From: Amaranthus tricolor
Lineage: Eukaryota; Streptophyta; Magnoliopsida; Caryophyllales; Amaranthaceae
NCBI RefSeq assembly: GCF_026212465.1
Contig: NC_080061.1
Coordinates: 20,945,695 to 21,009,694, forward strand
DNA: 64,000 nt
Direction of reading: 5' to 3'
Both the position numbers and the translations under genes were made by a program. Positions within the stretch are counted from its first letter, which is position 1. Each line of letters starts with the position of its first letter. This document shows positions 52,899 through 64,000 of this stretch, one piece after another. The notes under the pieces are model-generated. The model did not search any database. It was given only the letters and a program-made list of their open reading frames with translations, and was not told the origin of the DNA.

Positions 52899-54103
52899 AT
52901 GATCATTGTTCCTTGTTCATCATTCATCGTTCATTGTTCAATGATCATTGATCCTTGTACATTCTTCATCGTTCATTCTTCATTGATCATTGCTCCTTGT
53001 TCATTATGCATCGTTCATTCTTTATTGATCATTGATCCTTGTTCATTCATCATCGTTCATTCTTCAATGATCATTGATCCTTGTACATTCTTCATCGTTC
53101 AATCTTCATTGATCATTGATCCTTGTTCATTCTTCATCGTTTATTCTTCATTGACCATTGATCCTTGTTCTTTCCTCATCGTTCATTCTTCAATGATCAT
53201 TGATCCTTGTAGATTCTTCATCGTTCATTCTTCATTGATCATTGATCCTTGTTCATTATGCATTGTTCATTCTTCATTGATCATTGATCCTTGTTCATTC
53301 TTCATCGATCCTTGTTCATTGTTCGTCGTTCACTCTTCATTGATCATTGATCCTTGTTCATTTGGCATCGTATATTCTTCCTTGATCATTGTTCCTTGTT
53401 CATTTTTCATCGTTCATTCTTCAATGATAATAGATCCTTCTTCATTATTCATCGTTCATTCTTCATTGATCATTGATCCTTGTTCATTCATCATCGTTCA
53501 TTCTTCAATGATCATTGATCCTAGCACATTCTTCATCGTTCATTCATCATTGATCATTGATCCTTTTTCATTCTTCATCGTTCATTCTTTAACGATCATT
53601 GATCCTTGTTCATTATTCATCGATCATTGTTCAACGATCATTGATCCTTGTTCATTATGCATCAATTTATTCTTCATTGATCATTGATCCTTGTTCATTT
53701 TTCATCGATCATTGTTCAATGATCATTTATCCTTGTTCATTGTTCGTCGTTCATTCTTCATTGATCATTGATCCTTGTTCATTTTGCATCGTTCATTCTT
53801 CATTGATCATTTATCCTTGTTCATTCTTCATTGTTCATTCTTCAATGATCATAGATCCTTCTTCATTATTCATCGTTCATTCTTCATTGATCATTGATCC
53901 TTGTTCTTTCTTCATCGTTCATTCTTCAATAATCATTGATCCTTGTACATTCTTCATCGTTCATTCTTCATTAATCATTGATCCTTGTTCATTATGCATC
54001 GTTCATTCTTCATTGATCATTGATCTTGGTTCATTCTTCATATTTCATCGTTCATTCTTCAATGATCATTGATCCTTGTTAATTATTCATCAATCATTGT
54101 TAA
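52899..54103 (+). repeat. 1,205-bp tandem unit, copy 1
   Basis: Repeats at exactly 1,205 bp (52899 and 54104). It is a hybrid: it opens like the 722-bp block, then jumps near 52965 into TTCATCATCG and GTAGATTC class monomers typical of the 28.6-41.5 kb long cassettes. Length 7n+1, one 43-bp monomer. Confidence 0.9.
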
Positions 54104-55308
54104 ATGATCATTGTTCCTTGTTCATCATTCATCGTTCATTGTTCAATGATCATTGATCCTTGTACATTCTTCATCGTTCATTCTTCATTGATCATTGCTC
54201 CTTGTTCATTATGCATCGTTCATTCTTTATTGATCATTGATCCTTGTTCATTCATCATCGTTCATTCTTCAATGATCATTGATCCTTGTACATTCTTCAT
54301 CGTTCAATCTTCATTGATCATTGATCCTTGTTCATTCTTCATCGTTTATTCTTCATTGACCATTGATCCTTGTTCTTTCCTCATCGTTCATTCTTCAATG
54401 ATCATTGATCCTTGTAGATTCTTCATCGTTCATTCTTCATTGATCATTGATCCTTGTTCATTATGCATTGTTCATTCTTCATTGATCATTGATCCTTGTT
54501 CATTCTTCATCGATCCTTGTTCATTGTTCGTCGTTCACTCTTCATTGATCATTGATCCTTGTTCATTTGGCATCGTATATTCTTCCTTGATCATTGTTCC
54601 TTGTTCATTTTTCATCGTTCATTCTTCAATGATAATAGATCCTTCTTCATTATTCATCGTTCATTCTTCATTGATCATTGATCCTTGTTCATTCATCATC
54701 GTTCATTCTTCAATGATCATTGATCCTAGCACATTCTTCATCGTTCATTCATCATTGATCATTGATCCTTTTTCATTCTTCATCGTTCATTCTTTAACGA
54801 TCATTGATCCTTGTTCATTATTCATCGATCATTGTTCAACGATCATTGATCCTTGTTCATTATGCATCAATTAATTCTTCATTGATCATTGATCCTTGTT
54901 CATTTTTCATCGATCATTGTTCAATGATCATTTATCCTTGTTCATTGTTCGTCGTTCATTCTTCATTGATCATTGATCCTTGTTCATTTTGCATCGTTCA
55001 TTCTTCATTGATCATTTATCCTTGTTCATTCTTCATTGTTCATTCTTCAATGATCATAGGTCCTTCTTCATTATTCATCGTTCATTCTTCATTGATCATT
55101 GATCCTTGTTCTTTCTTCATCGTTCATTCTTCAATAATCATTGATCCTTGTACATTCTTCATCGTTCATTCTTCATTAATCATTGATCCTTGTTCATTAT
55201 GCATCGTTCATTCTTCATTGATCATTGATCTTGGTTCATTCTTCATATTTCATCGTTCATTCTTCAATAATCATTGATCCTTGTTAATTATTCATCAATC
55301 ATTGTTAA
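54104..55308 (+). repeat. 1,205-bp tandem unit, copy 2
   Basis: Nearly identical to copy 1. Differences seen: TTAATTC for TTTATTC near 54872, and A to G near 55050. Confidence 0.9.
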
Positions 55309-58038
55309 ATGATCATTGATCGTTGTTCATCATTCATCGTTCATTGTTCAATGATCATTGATCCTTGTACATTGTTGTTAGTCCATTCGTAATTGGTCAT
55401 TGATCCTTGTTCATTCTTCATCGTTCATTCTTCATTGATCAATGATCCTTGTTCATTCTCATTGTTCATTCTTCAATGATCATTGATCTTGTTCATTATT
55501 CATCGATCATTGTTCAACGATCATTGATCCTTGTTCATTATGCATCAATTTATTCTTCATTAATCATCGATCCTTGTTCATTCTTCATCGTTCATTCTTC
55601 AATGATCATTGATCCTTGTACATTCTTCATTGTTCATTCTTCAATGATCATTGATGCTTGTTATTATTCATCAATCATTGTTAAATGATCCTTGATCCTT
55701 GTTCATCATTCATCGTTCATTGTTCAATGATCATTGATACTTGTACATTCTTGTTCGTCCATTCGTCAATGGTCATTGATCCTTGTTCATTATTCATCGT
55801 TCAATCTTCATTGATCATTGATCCTTGTTCATTCTTCATCGTTTATTCTTCATTGACCATTGATCCTTGTTCTTTCCTCATCGTTCATTCTTCAATGATC
55901 ATTGATCCTTGTAGATTCTTCATCGTTCATTCTTCATTGATCATTGATCCTTGTTCATTATGCATTGTTCATTCTTCATTGATCATTGATCCTTGTTCAT
56001 TCTTCATCGATCCTTGTTCATTGTTCGTCGTTCACTCTTCATTGATCATTGATCCTTGTTCATTTGGCATCGTATATTCTTCCTTGAGCATTGTTCCTTG
56101 TTCATTTATCATCGTTCATTCTTCAATGATCATAGATCCTTCTTCATTATTCATCGTTCATTCTTCATTGATCATTGATCCTTGTTCTTTCTTCTTCATT
56201 CATTCTTCAAAGATCATTGATCCTTGTACATTCTTCATCGTTCATTCTTCATTGATCATTGCTCCTTGTTCATTATGCATCGTTCATTCTTTATTCATCA
56301 TTGATCCTTGTTCATTCATCATCGTTCATTCTTCAATGATCATTGATCCTTGTACATTCTTCATCGTTCATTCTTCAATGATCATTTATTCTTGTTTATT
56401 ATTCATCGATCATTGGTCAACGATCATTGATCCTTGTTCATTATGCATCAATTTATTCTTCATTGATCATTGATCCTTGTTCATTCTTCATCGATCATTG
56501 TTTAATGATCATTGATCCTTGTTCATTGTTCGTCGTTCATTCTTCATTGATCATTGATCCTTGTTCATTTTGCATCGTTCATTCTTCATTGATCATTAAT
56601 CCTTGTTCATTCTTGATCGTTCATTCTTCAATGATCATAGATCCTTCTTCATTATTCATCGTTGATTCTTCATTGATCATTGATCCTTGTTCTTTCTTCA
56701 TCGTTCATTCTTCAATAATCATTGATCCTTGTACATTCTTCATCGTTCATTCTTCATTAATCATTGATCCTTGTTCATTATGCATCGTTCATTCATCATT
56801 GATCATTGATCTTGGTTCATTCTTCATCTTTCATCGTTCATTCTTCAATGATCATTGATCCTTGTTAATTTTTCATCAATCATTGTTAAATGATCATTGA
56901 TCCTTGTTCATCATTCATCGTTCATTGTTCAATGATCATTGTTCCTTGTACATTCTTGTTAGTCCATTCGTCAATGGTCATTGATCCTTGTTGATTATTC
57001 ATCGTTCAATCTACATTGATCATTGATCCTTGTTCATTCTTCATCGTTCATTCTTCATTGATCATTGATCCTTGTTCTTTCTTCATCGTTCATTCTTCAA
57101 TGATCATTGATCGTTGTTCATTATTCATCGATCATTGTTCAACGATCATTGATCCTTGTTCATTATGCATCAATTTAATTTTCATTGATCATTGATCCTT
57201 GTTCATTCTTCATCGATCATTGTTCAATGATCATTGATCCTTGTTCATTGTTCGTCGTTCATTCTTCATTGATCATTGATCCTTGTTCATTTTGCATCGT
57301 TCATTCTTCATTGATCATTGATCCTTGTTCATTCTTCATCGTTCATTCTTCAATGATCATAGATCCTTCTTCATTATTCAGCGTTCATTCTTCATTGATC
57401 ATTGATCCTTGTTCTTTCTTCATCGTTCATTCTACAATAATCATTGATCCTTGTACATTCTTCATCGTTCATTCTACATTAATCATTGATCCTTGTTCAT
57501 TATGCATCGTTCATTCTTCATTGATCATTGATCATGGTTCATTCTTCATCGTTCATCATTCATTCTTCAATGATCATTGATCCTTGTTAATTATTCATCA
57601 ATCATTGTTAAATGATCATTGATCCTTGTTCATCATTCATCGTTCATTGTTCAATGATCATTGATCCTTGTACATTCTTGTTAGTCCATTGGTCAATGGT
57701 CATTGATCCTTGTTGATGATTCATCGTTCAATGTACATTGATCATTGATCCTTGTTCATTCTTCATCGTTCATTGTTCATTGATCATTGATCCTTGTTCT
57801 TTCTTCATCGTTCATTCTTCAAAGATCATTGATCCTTGTTCTTTCTTCATCGTTCATTCTTCAATAATCATTGATCCTTGTACATTCTTCATCGTTCATT
57901 CTTCATTAATCATTGATCCTTGTTCATTATGCATCGTTCATTCTTCATTGATCATTGATCTTGGTTCATTCTTCATATTTCATCGTTCATTCTTCAATGA
58001 TCATTGATCCTTGTTAATTATTCATCAATCATTGTTAA
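55309..58038 (+). repeat. Cassette series 376 + 1,205 + 722 + 427
   Basis: 55309-55684, 55685-56889, 56890-57611 and 57612-58038. The 376-bp block is the 378-bp cassette with two one-base losses (near 55458 and in GTTATTATTC near 55663). The 1,205-bp block is the 1,247-bp block minus one monomer, and differs in content from the 52899-55308 pair. The 427-bp block has no 43-bp monomer and is exactly 61 x 7. Confidence 0.88.
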
Positions 58039-59542
58039 ATGATCATTGATCGTTGTTCATCATTCATCGTTCATTGTTCAATGATCATTGATCCTTGTAC
58101 ATTGTTGTTAGTCCATTCGTAATTGGTCATTGATCCTTGTTCATTCTTCATCGTTCATTCTTCATTGATCATTGATCCTTGTTCATTCTTCATTGTTCAT
58201 TCTTCAATGATCATTGATCTTGTTCATTATTCATCGATCATTGTTCAACGATCATTGATCCTTGTTCATTATGCATCAATTTATTCTTCATTAATCATCG
58301 ATCCTTGTTCATTCTTCATCGTTCATTCTTCAATGATCATTGATCCTTGTACATTCTTCATTGTTCATTCTTCAATGATCATTGATGCTTGTTATTATTC
58401 ATCAATCATTGTTAAATGATCCTTGATCCTTGTTCATCATTCATCGTTCATTGTTCAATGATCATTAATACTTGTACATTCTTGTTCGTCCATTCGTCAA
58501 TGGTCATTGATCCTTGTTCATTATTCATCGTTCAATCTTCATTGATCATTGATCCTTGTTCATTCTTCATCGTTTATTCTTCATTGACGATTGATCCTTG
58601 TTCTTTCCTCATCGTTCATTCTTCAATGATCATTGATCCTTGTAGATTCTTCATCGTTCATTCTTCATTGATCATTGATCCTTGTTCATTATGCATTGTT
58701 CATTCTTCATTGATCATTGATCCTTGTTCATTCTTCATCGACCCTTGTTCATTGTTCGTCGTTCACTCTTCATTGATCATTGATCCTTGTTCATTTGGCA
58801 TCGTATATTCTTCCTTGACCATTGTTCCTTGTTCATTTATCATCGTTCATTCTTCAATGATCATAGATCCTTCTTCATTATTCATCGTTCATTCTTCATT
58901 GATCATTGATCCTTGTTCTTTCTTCATCGTTCATTCTACAATAATCATTGATCCTTGTACATTCTTCATCGTTCATTCTACATTAATCATTGATCCTTGT
59001 TCATTATGCATCGTTCATTCTTCATTGATCATTGATCATGGTTCATTCTTCATCGTTCATCATTCATTCTTCGATGATCATTGATCCTTGTTAATTATTC
59101 ATCAATCATTGTTAAATGATCATTGATCCTTGTTCATCATTCATCGTTCATTGTTCAATGATCATTGATCCTTGTACATTCTTGTTAGTCCATTGGTCAA
59201 TGGACATTGATCCTTGTTGATGATTCATCGTTCAATGTACATTGATCATTGATCCTTGTTCATTCTTCATCGTTCATTCTTCATTGATCATTGATCCTTG
59301 TTCTTTCTTCATCGTTCATTCTTCAATGATCATTGATCCTTGTTCTTTCTTCATCGTTCATTCTTCAATAATCATTGATCCTTGTACATTCTTCATCGTT
59401 CATTCTTCATTAATCATTGATCCTTGTTCATTATGCATCGTTCATTCTTCATTGATCATTGATCTTGGTTCATTCTTCATATTTCATCGTTCATTCTTCA
59501 ATGATCATTGATCCTTGTTAATTATTCATCAATCATTGTTAA
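58039..59542 (+). repeat. Cassette series 377 + 700 + 427 (1,504 bp)
   Basis: 58039-58415, 58416-59115 and 59116-59542. The 700-bp block is a deleted form joining the start of a 1,205-bp block to the end of a 722-bp block near 58900; both 43-bp monomers are lost and the length is exactly 100 x 7. The marker repeats at 1,504 bp (58123 and 59627). Confidence 0.88.
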
Positions 59543-62500
59543 ATGATCATTGATCGTTGTTCATCATTCATCGTTCATTGTTCAATGATCATTGATCCTT
59601 GTACATTGTTGTTAGTCCATTCGTAATTGGTCATTGATCCTTGTTCATTCTTCATCGTTCATTCTTCATTGATCATTGATCCTTGTTCATTCTTCATTGT
59701 TCATTCTTCAATGATCATTGATCTTGTTCATTATTCATCGATCATTGTTCAACGATCATTGATCCTTGTTCATTATGCATCAATTTATTCTTCATTAATC
59801 ATCGATCCTTGTTCATTCTTCATCGTTCATTCTTCATTGATCATTGATCCTTGTACATTCTTTATTGTTCATTCTTCAATGATCATTGATGCTTGTTATT
59901 ATTCATCAATCATTGTTAAATGATCCTTGATCCTTGTTCATCATTCATCGTTCATTGTTCAATGATCATTAATACTTGTACATTCTTGTTCGTCCATTCG
60001 TCAATGGTCATTGATCCTTGTTCATTATTCATCGTTCAATCTTCATTGATCATTGATCCTTGTTCATTCTTCATCGTTTATTCTTCATTGACCATTGATC
60101 CTTGTTCTTTCCTCATCGTTCATTCTTCAATGATCATTGATCCTTGTAGATTCTTCATCGTTCATTCTTCATTGATCATTGATCCTTGTTCATTATGCAT
60201 GGTTCATTCTTCATTGATCATTGATCCTTGTTCATTCTTCATCGATCCTTGTTCATTGTTCGTCGTTCACTCTTCATTGATCATTGATCCTTGTTCATTT
60301 GGCATCGTATATTCTTCCTTGACCATTGTTCCTTGTTCATTTATCATCGTTCATTCTTCAATGATCATAGATCCTTCTTCATTATTCATCGTTCATTCTT
60401 CATTGATCATTGATCCTTGTTCTTTCTTCTTCATTCATTCTTCAAAGATCATTGATCCTTGTACATTCTTCATCGTTCATTCTTCATTGATCATTGCTCC
60501 TTGTTCATTATGCATCGTTCATTCTTTATTGATCATTGATCCTTGTTCATTCATCATCGTTCATTCTTCAATGATCATTGATCCTTGTACATTCTTCATC
60601 GTTCATTCTTCAATGATCATTTATTCTTGTTTATTATTCATCGATCATTGGTCAACGATCATTGATCCTTGTTCATTATGCATCAATTTATTCTTCATTG
60701 AACATTGATCCTTATTCATTCTTCATCGATCATTGTTTAATGATCATTGATCCTTGTTCATTGTTCGTCGTTCATTCTTCATTGATCATTGATCCTTGTT
60801 CATTTTGCATCGTTCATTCTTCATTGATCATTAATCCTTGTTCATTCTTGATCGTTCATTCTTCAATGATCATAGATCCTTCTTCATTATTCATCGTTGA
60901 TTCTTCATTGATCATTGATCCTTGTTCTTTCTTCATCGTTCATTCTTCAATAATCATTGATCCTTGTACATTCTTCATCGTTCATTCTTCATTAATCATT
61001 GATCCTTGTTCATTATGCATCGTTCATTCTTCATTGATCATTGATCTTGGTTACTTCTTCATCTTTCATCGTTCATTCTTCAATGATCATTGATCCTTGT
61101 TAATTTTTCATCAATCATTGTTAAATGATCATTGATCCTTGTTCATCATTCATCGTTCATTGTTCAATGATCATTGTTCCTTGTACATTCTTGTTAGTCC
61201 ATTCGTCAATGGTCATTGATCCTTGTTGATTATTCATCGTTCAATCTACATTGATCATTGATCCTTGTTCATTCTTCATCGTTCATTCTTCATTGATCAT
61301 TGATCCTTGTTCTTTCTTCATCGTTCATTCTTCAATGATCATTGATCGTTGTTCATTATTCATCGATCGTTGTTCAACGATCATTGATCCTTGTTCATTA
61401 TGCATCAATTTAATTTTCATTGATCATTGATCCTTGTTCATTCTTCATCGATCATTGTTCAATGATCATTGATCCTTGTTCATTGTTCGTCGTTCATTCT
61501 TCATTGATCATTGATCCTTGTTCATTTTGCATCGTTTATTCTTCATTGATCATTGATCCTTGTTCATTCTTCATCGTTCATTCTTCAATGATCATAGATC
61601 CTTCTTCATTATTCAGCGTTCATTCTTCATTGATCATTGATCCTTGTTCTTTCTTCATCGTTCATTCTACAATAATCATTGATCCTTGTACATTCTTCAT
61701 CGTTCATTCTACATTAATCATTGATCCTTGTTCATTATGCATCGTTCATTCTTCATTGATCATTGATCATGGTTCATTCTTCATCGTTCATCATTCATTC
61801 TTCAATGATCATTGATCCTTGTTAATTATTCATCAATCAGTGTTAAATGATCATTGATCCTTGTTCATCATTCATCGTTCATTGTTCAATGATCATTGAT
61901 CCTTGTACATTCTTGTTAGTCCATTGGTCAATGGTCATTGATCCTTGTTGATGATTCATCGTTCAATGTACATTGATCATTGATCCTTGTTCATTCTTCA
62001 TCGTTCATTCTTCATTGATCATTGATCCTTGTTCTTTCTTCATCGTTCATTCTTCAATGATCATTGATCCTTCTTCATTATTCATCGATCATTGTTCAAC
62101 GATCATTGATCCTTGTTCATTATGCATCAATTTATTCTTCATTGATCATTCATCCTTGTTCATTCTTCATCGATCATTGTTCAATGATCATTGATCCTTG
62201 TTCATTGTTCGTCGTTCATTCTTCATTGATCATTGATCCTTGTTCATTTTGCATCGTTCATTCTTCATTGATCATTGATCCTTGTTCATTCTTCATCGTT
62301 CATTCTTCAATGATCATAGATCTTCTTCATTATTTATCGTTCATTCTTCAATGATCATTGATCCTTGTTCTTTCTTCATCGTTCATTCTTCAATAATCAT
62401 TGATCCTTGCACATTCTTCATCGTTCATTCTACATTAATCATTGATCCTTGTTCATTATGCATCGTTCATTCTTCATTGATCATTGATCCTTGTTCATTC

Positions 62501-62776
62501 TTCATCGTTCATTCTTCAATGATCATAGATCTTCTTCATTATTTATCGTTCATTCTTCAATGATCATTGATCCTTGTTCTTTCTTCATCGTTCATTCTTC
62601 AATAATCATTGATCCTTGTACATTCTTCATCGTTCATTCTTCATTAATCATTGATCCTTGTTCATTATGCATCGTTCATTCTTCATTGATCATTGATCTT
62701 GGTTCATTCTTCATATTTCATCGTTCATTCTTCAATGATCATTGATCCTTGTTAATTATTCATCAATCATTGTTAA
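59543..62776 (+). repeat. Cassette series 377 + 1,205 + 722 + 930 (3,234 bp)
   Basis: 59543-59919, 59920-61124, 61125-61846 and 61847-62776. The first three match 55309-57611 at an offset of about 4,235 bp. The 930-bp block is 7n+6: one 43-bp monomer minus two one-base losses (AGATCTTCTTC, near 62321 and 62530). The landmark before 61847 is mutated (CAGTGTTAAATGAT). Confidence 0.88.
62249..62667 (+). repeat. 209-bp local tandem duplication
   Basis: Two copies at an offset of 209 bp (five monomers, one lacking a base). Both carry AGATCTTCTTC and TTATTTATCG, variants I did not see elsewhere, so the duplication came after those changes. One difference was seen: C at 62410 in GCACATTC against T in the second copy. 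Confidence 0.87.
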
Positions 62777-64000
62777 ATGATCATTGATCGTTGTTCATCA
62801 TTCATCGTTCATTGTTCAATGATCATTGATCCTTGTACATTGTTGTTAGTCCATTAGTAATTGGTCATTGATCCTTGTTCATTCTTCATCGTTCATTCTT
62901 CATTGATCATTGATCCTTGTTCATTCTTCATTGTTCATTCTTCAATGATCATTGATCTTGTTCATTATTCATCGATCATTGTTCAACGATCATTGATCCT
63001 TGTTCATTATGCATCAATTTATTCTTCATTAATCATCGATCCTTGTTCATTCTTCATCGTTCATTCTTCAATGATCATTGATCCTTGTACATTCTTCATT
63101 GTTCATTCTTCAATGATCATTGATGCTTGTTATTATTCATCAATCATTGTTAAATGATCCTTGATCCTTGTTCATCATTCATCGTTCATTGTTCAATGAT
63201 CATTAATACTTATACATTCTTGTTCGTCCATTCGTCAATGGTCATTGATCCTTGTTCATTATTCATCGTTCAATCTTCATTGATCATTGATCCTTGTTCA
63301 TTCTTCATCGTTTATTCTTCATTGACCATTGATCCTTGTTCTTTCCTCATCGTTCATTCTTCAATGATCATTGATCCTTGTAGATTCTTCATCGTTCATT
63401 CTTCATTGATCATTGATCCTTGTTCATTATGCATTGTTCATTCTTCATTGATCATTGATCCTTGTTCATTCTTCATCGATCCTTGTTCATTGTTCGTCGT
63501 TCACTCTTCATTGATCATTGATCCTTGTTCATTTGGCATCGTATATTCTTCCTTGACCATTGTTCCTTGTTCATTTATCATCGTTCATTCTTCAATGATC
63601 ATAGATCCTTCTTCATTATTCATCGTTCATTCTTCACTCATCATTGATCCTTGTTCTTTCTTCTTCATTCATTCTTCAAAGATCATTGATCCTTGTACAT
63701 TCTTCATCGTTCATTCTTCATTGATCATTGCTCCTTGTTCATTATGCATCGTTCATTCTTTATTGATCATTGATCCTTGTTCATTCATCATCGTTCATTC
63801 TTCAATGATCATTGATCCTTGTACATTCTTCATCGTTCATTCTTCAATGATCATTTATTCTTGTTTATTATTCATCGATCATTGGTCAACGATCATTGAT
63901 CCTTGTTCATTATGCATCAATTTATTCTTCATTGATCATTGATCCTTGTTCATTCTTCATCGATCATTGTTTAATGATCATTGATCCTTGTTCATTGTTC
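62777..64000 (+). repeat. Cassette 377 bp plus partial long cassette at window end
   Basis: 62777-63153, then 63154 to the edge. Matches 59543 onward at an offset of 3,234 bp (59920 and 63154). The array continues past the window. Confidence 0.88.

Larger units (their letters stand above)
1..64000 (+). repeat. Satellite array, 42-bp monomer, with higher-order structure
   Basis: Seen directly: the window is a head-to-tail array of about 1,500 monomers, nearly all 42 bp, with no interruption and no inverted segment. The consensus monomer is six 7-bp words: TTCATTC, TTCATCG, TTCATTC, TTCATTG, ATCATTG, ATCCTTG. Monomers fall into recurring sequence classes, told apart mainly in words 1-2 (for example TTATGCATCG, TTTTGCATCG, GTACATTC, GTAGATTC, TTATTCATCG). 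The classes follow fixed orders, giving higher-order repeats of 0.4 to 4.8 kb. The array continues past both window edges. No transposon, gene or unique sequence is inserted. I do not recognise the family. A eukaryotic heterochromatic location is inferred from size and regularity only. Confidence 0.97.

Noticed and set aside
1..64000. CRISPR array
   Set aside because: Repeats are contiguous and there are no unique spacers; the variable positions are substitutions within the monomer.
1..64000. Bacterial replication origin or Dam-methylation region because of the dense GATC sites
   Set aside because: GATC density follows from the monomer. There is no DnaA-box array or dnaA/gidA-type neighbourhood, and a 64-kb satellite does not fit a bacterial chromosome.
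1..64000. Telomeric repeat, since the base word is 7 bp
   Set aside because: TTCATTC/TTCATTG lacks the G-rich strand of known telomere repeats (TTTAGGG, TTAGGG). The TTAGTCC in the marker monomer is an isolated variant.
1..64000. Relative of human satellites II/III, because CATTC occurs twice per monomer
   Set aside because: Those satellites are built on a 5-bp CATTC unit. Here the period is 7/14/42 bp with TGATCA cores, so the similarity is likely to come from low complexity.
1..64000. Heat-shock-element array, because TTC words are closely spaced
   Set aside because: Known elements need alternating GAA and TTC at 5-bp spacing. Here nearly all are direct TTC words, and GAA is rare on this strand.

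Overview
The whole 64,000-base window is one uninterrupted satellite array. I see no protein-coding gene, RNA gene, transposon, CRISPR array, operator, promoter or terminator that I can support. The array runs off both edges and every unit points the same way. The basic unit is a 42-bp monomer that is itself six degenerate 7-bp words. In order the consensus words are TTCATTC, TTCATCG, TTCATTC, TTCATTG, ATCATTG and ATCCTTG. The + strand of the consensus is T 21, C 10, A 7, G 4, so it is about 33% GC and 74% pyrimidine. An array this long and this regular points to a eukaryotic chromosome, most likely heterochromatin (centromeric, pericentromeric or subtelomeric), assembled from long reads. I do not recognise the family and cannot name the species.

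Layout. 1-5092: a 23-monomer, 953-bp higher-order repeat (HOR) in five full copies plus a partial one; the first four copies differ by only one or two bases. 3364-8203 and 8204-13057: a 4.84-kb tandem duplication that takes in the end of the 953-bp array. 13058-22466: cassettes of 469 to 2,332 bp, each closed by the landmark CATTGTTAAATGAT. 22467-28641: a 1,045-bp unit in three tandem copies, and a separate duplication at an offset of 4,017 bp. 28642-41513: alternation of a 378-bp cassette with a cassette of about 1,121 bp (HOR about 1,499 bp). 41514-52898: a 2,347-bp super-HOR made of 378 + 1,247 + 722 bp, with one copy shortened to 1,288 bp and one lengthened to 3,056 bp. 52899-55308: a 1,205-bp tandem pair. 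55309-64000: a 4,235-bp duplication, then a third copy of its start.

The main observation is length quantization. Monomers gain or lose sequence in 7-bp steps (28, 42 and 49 bp; 14-bp indels). Cassette lengths equal a multiple of 7, plus one for each 43-bp monomer, plus or minus single-base indels that can be located. This arithmetic worked for every cassette I accounted for, including the 4,840-bp and 4,017-bp blocks. It suggests growth by heptamer-register slippage at the small scale and register-keeping unequal exchange at the large scale.

The long open frames on the + strand are a by-product of a stop-free 14-codon unit. I do not call them genes. If the array has a function, it would more plausibly be as chromatin, as a non-coding transcript template, or as a protein-binding array (palindromic TGATCA cores at 42-bp spacing). 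All of that is inference.
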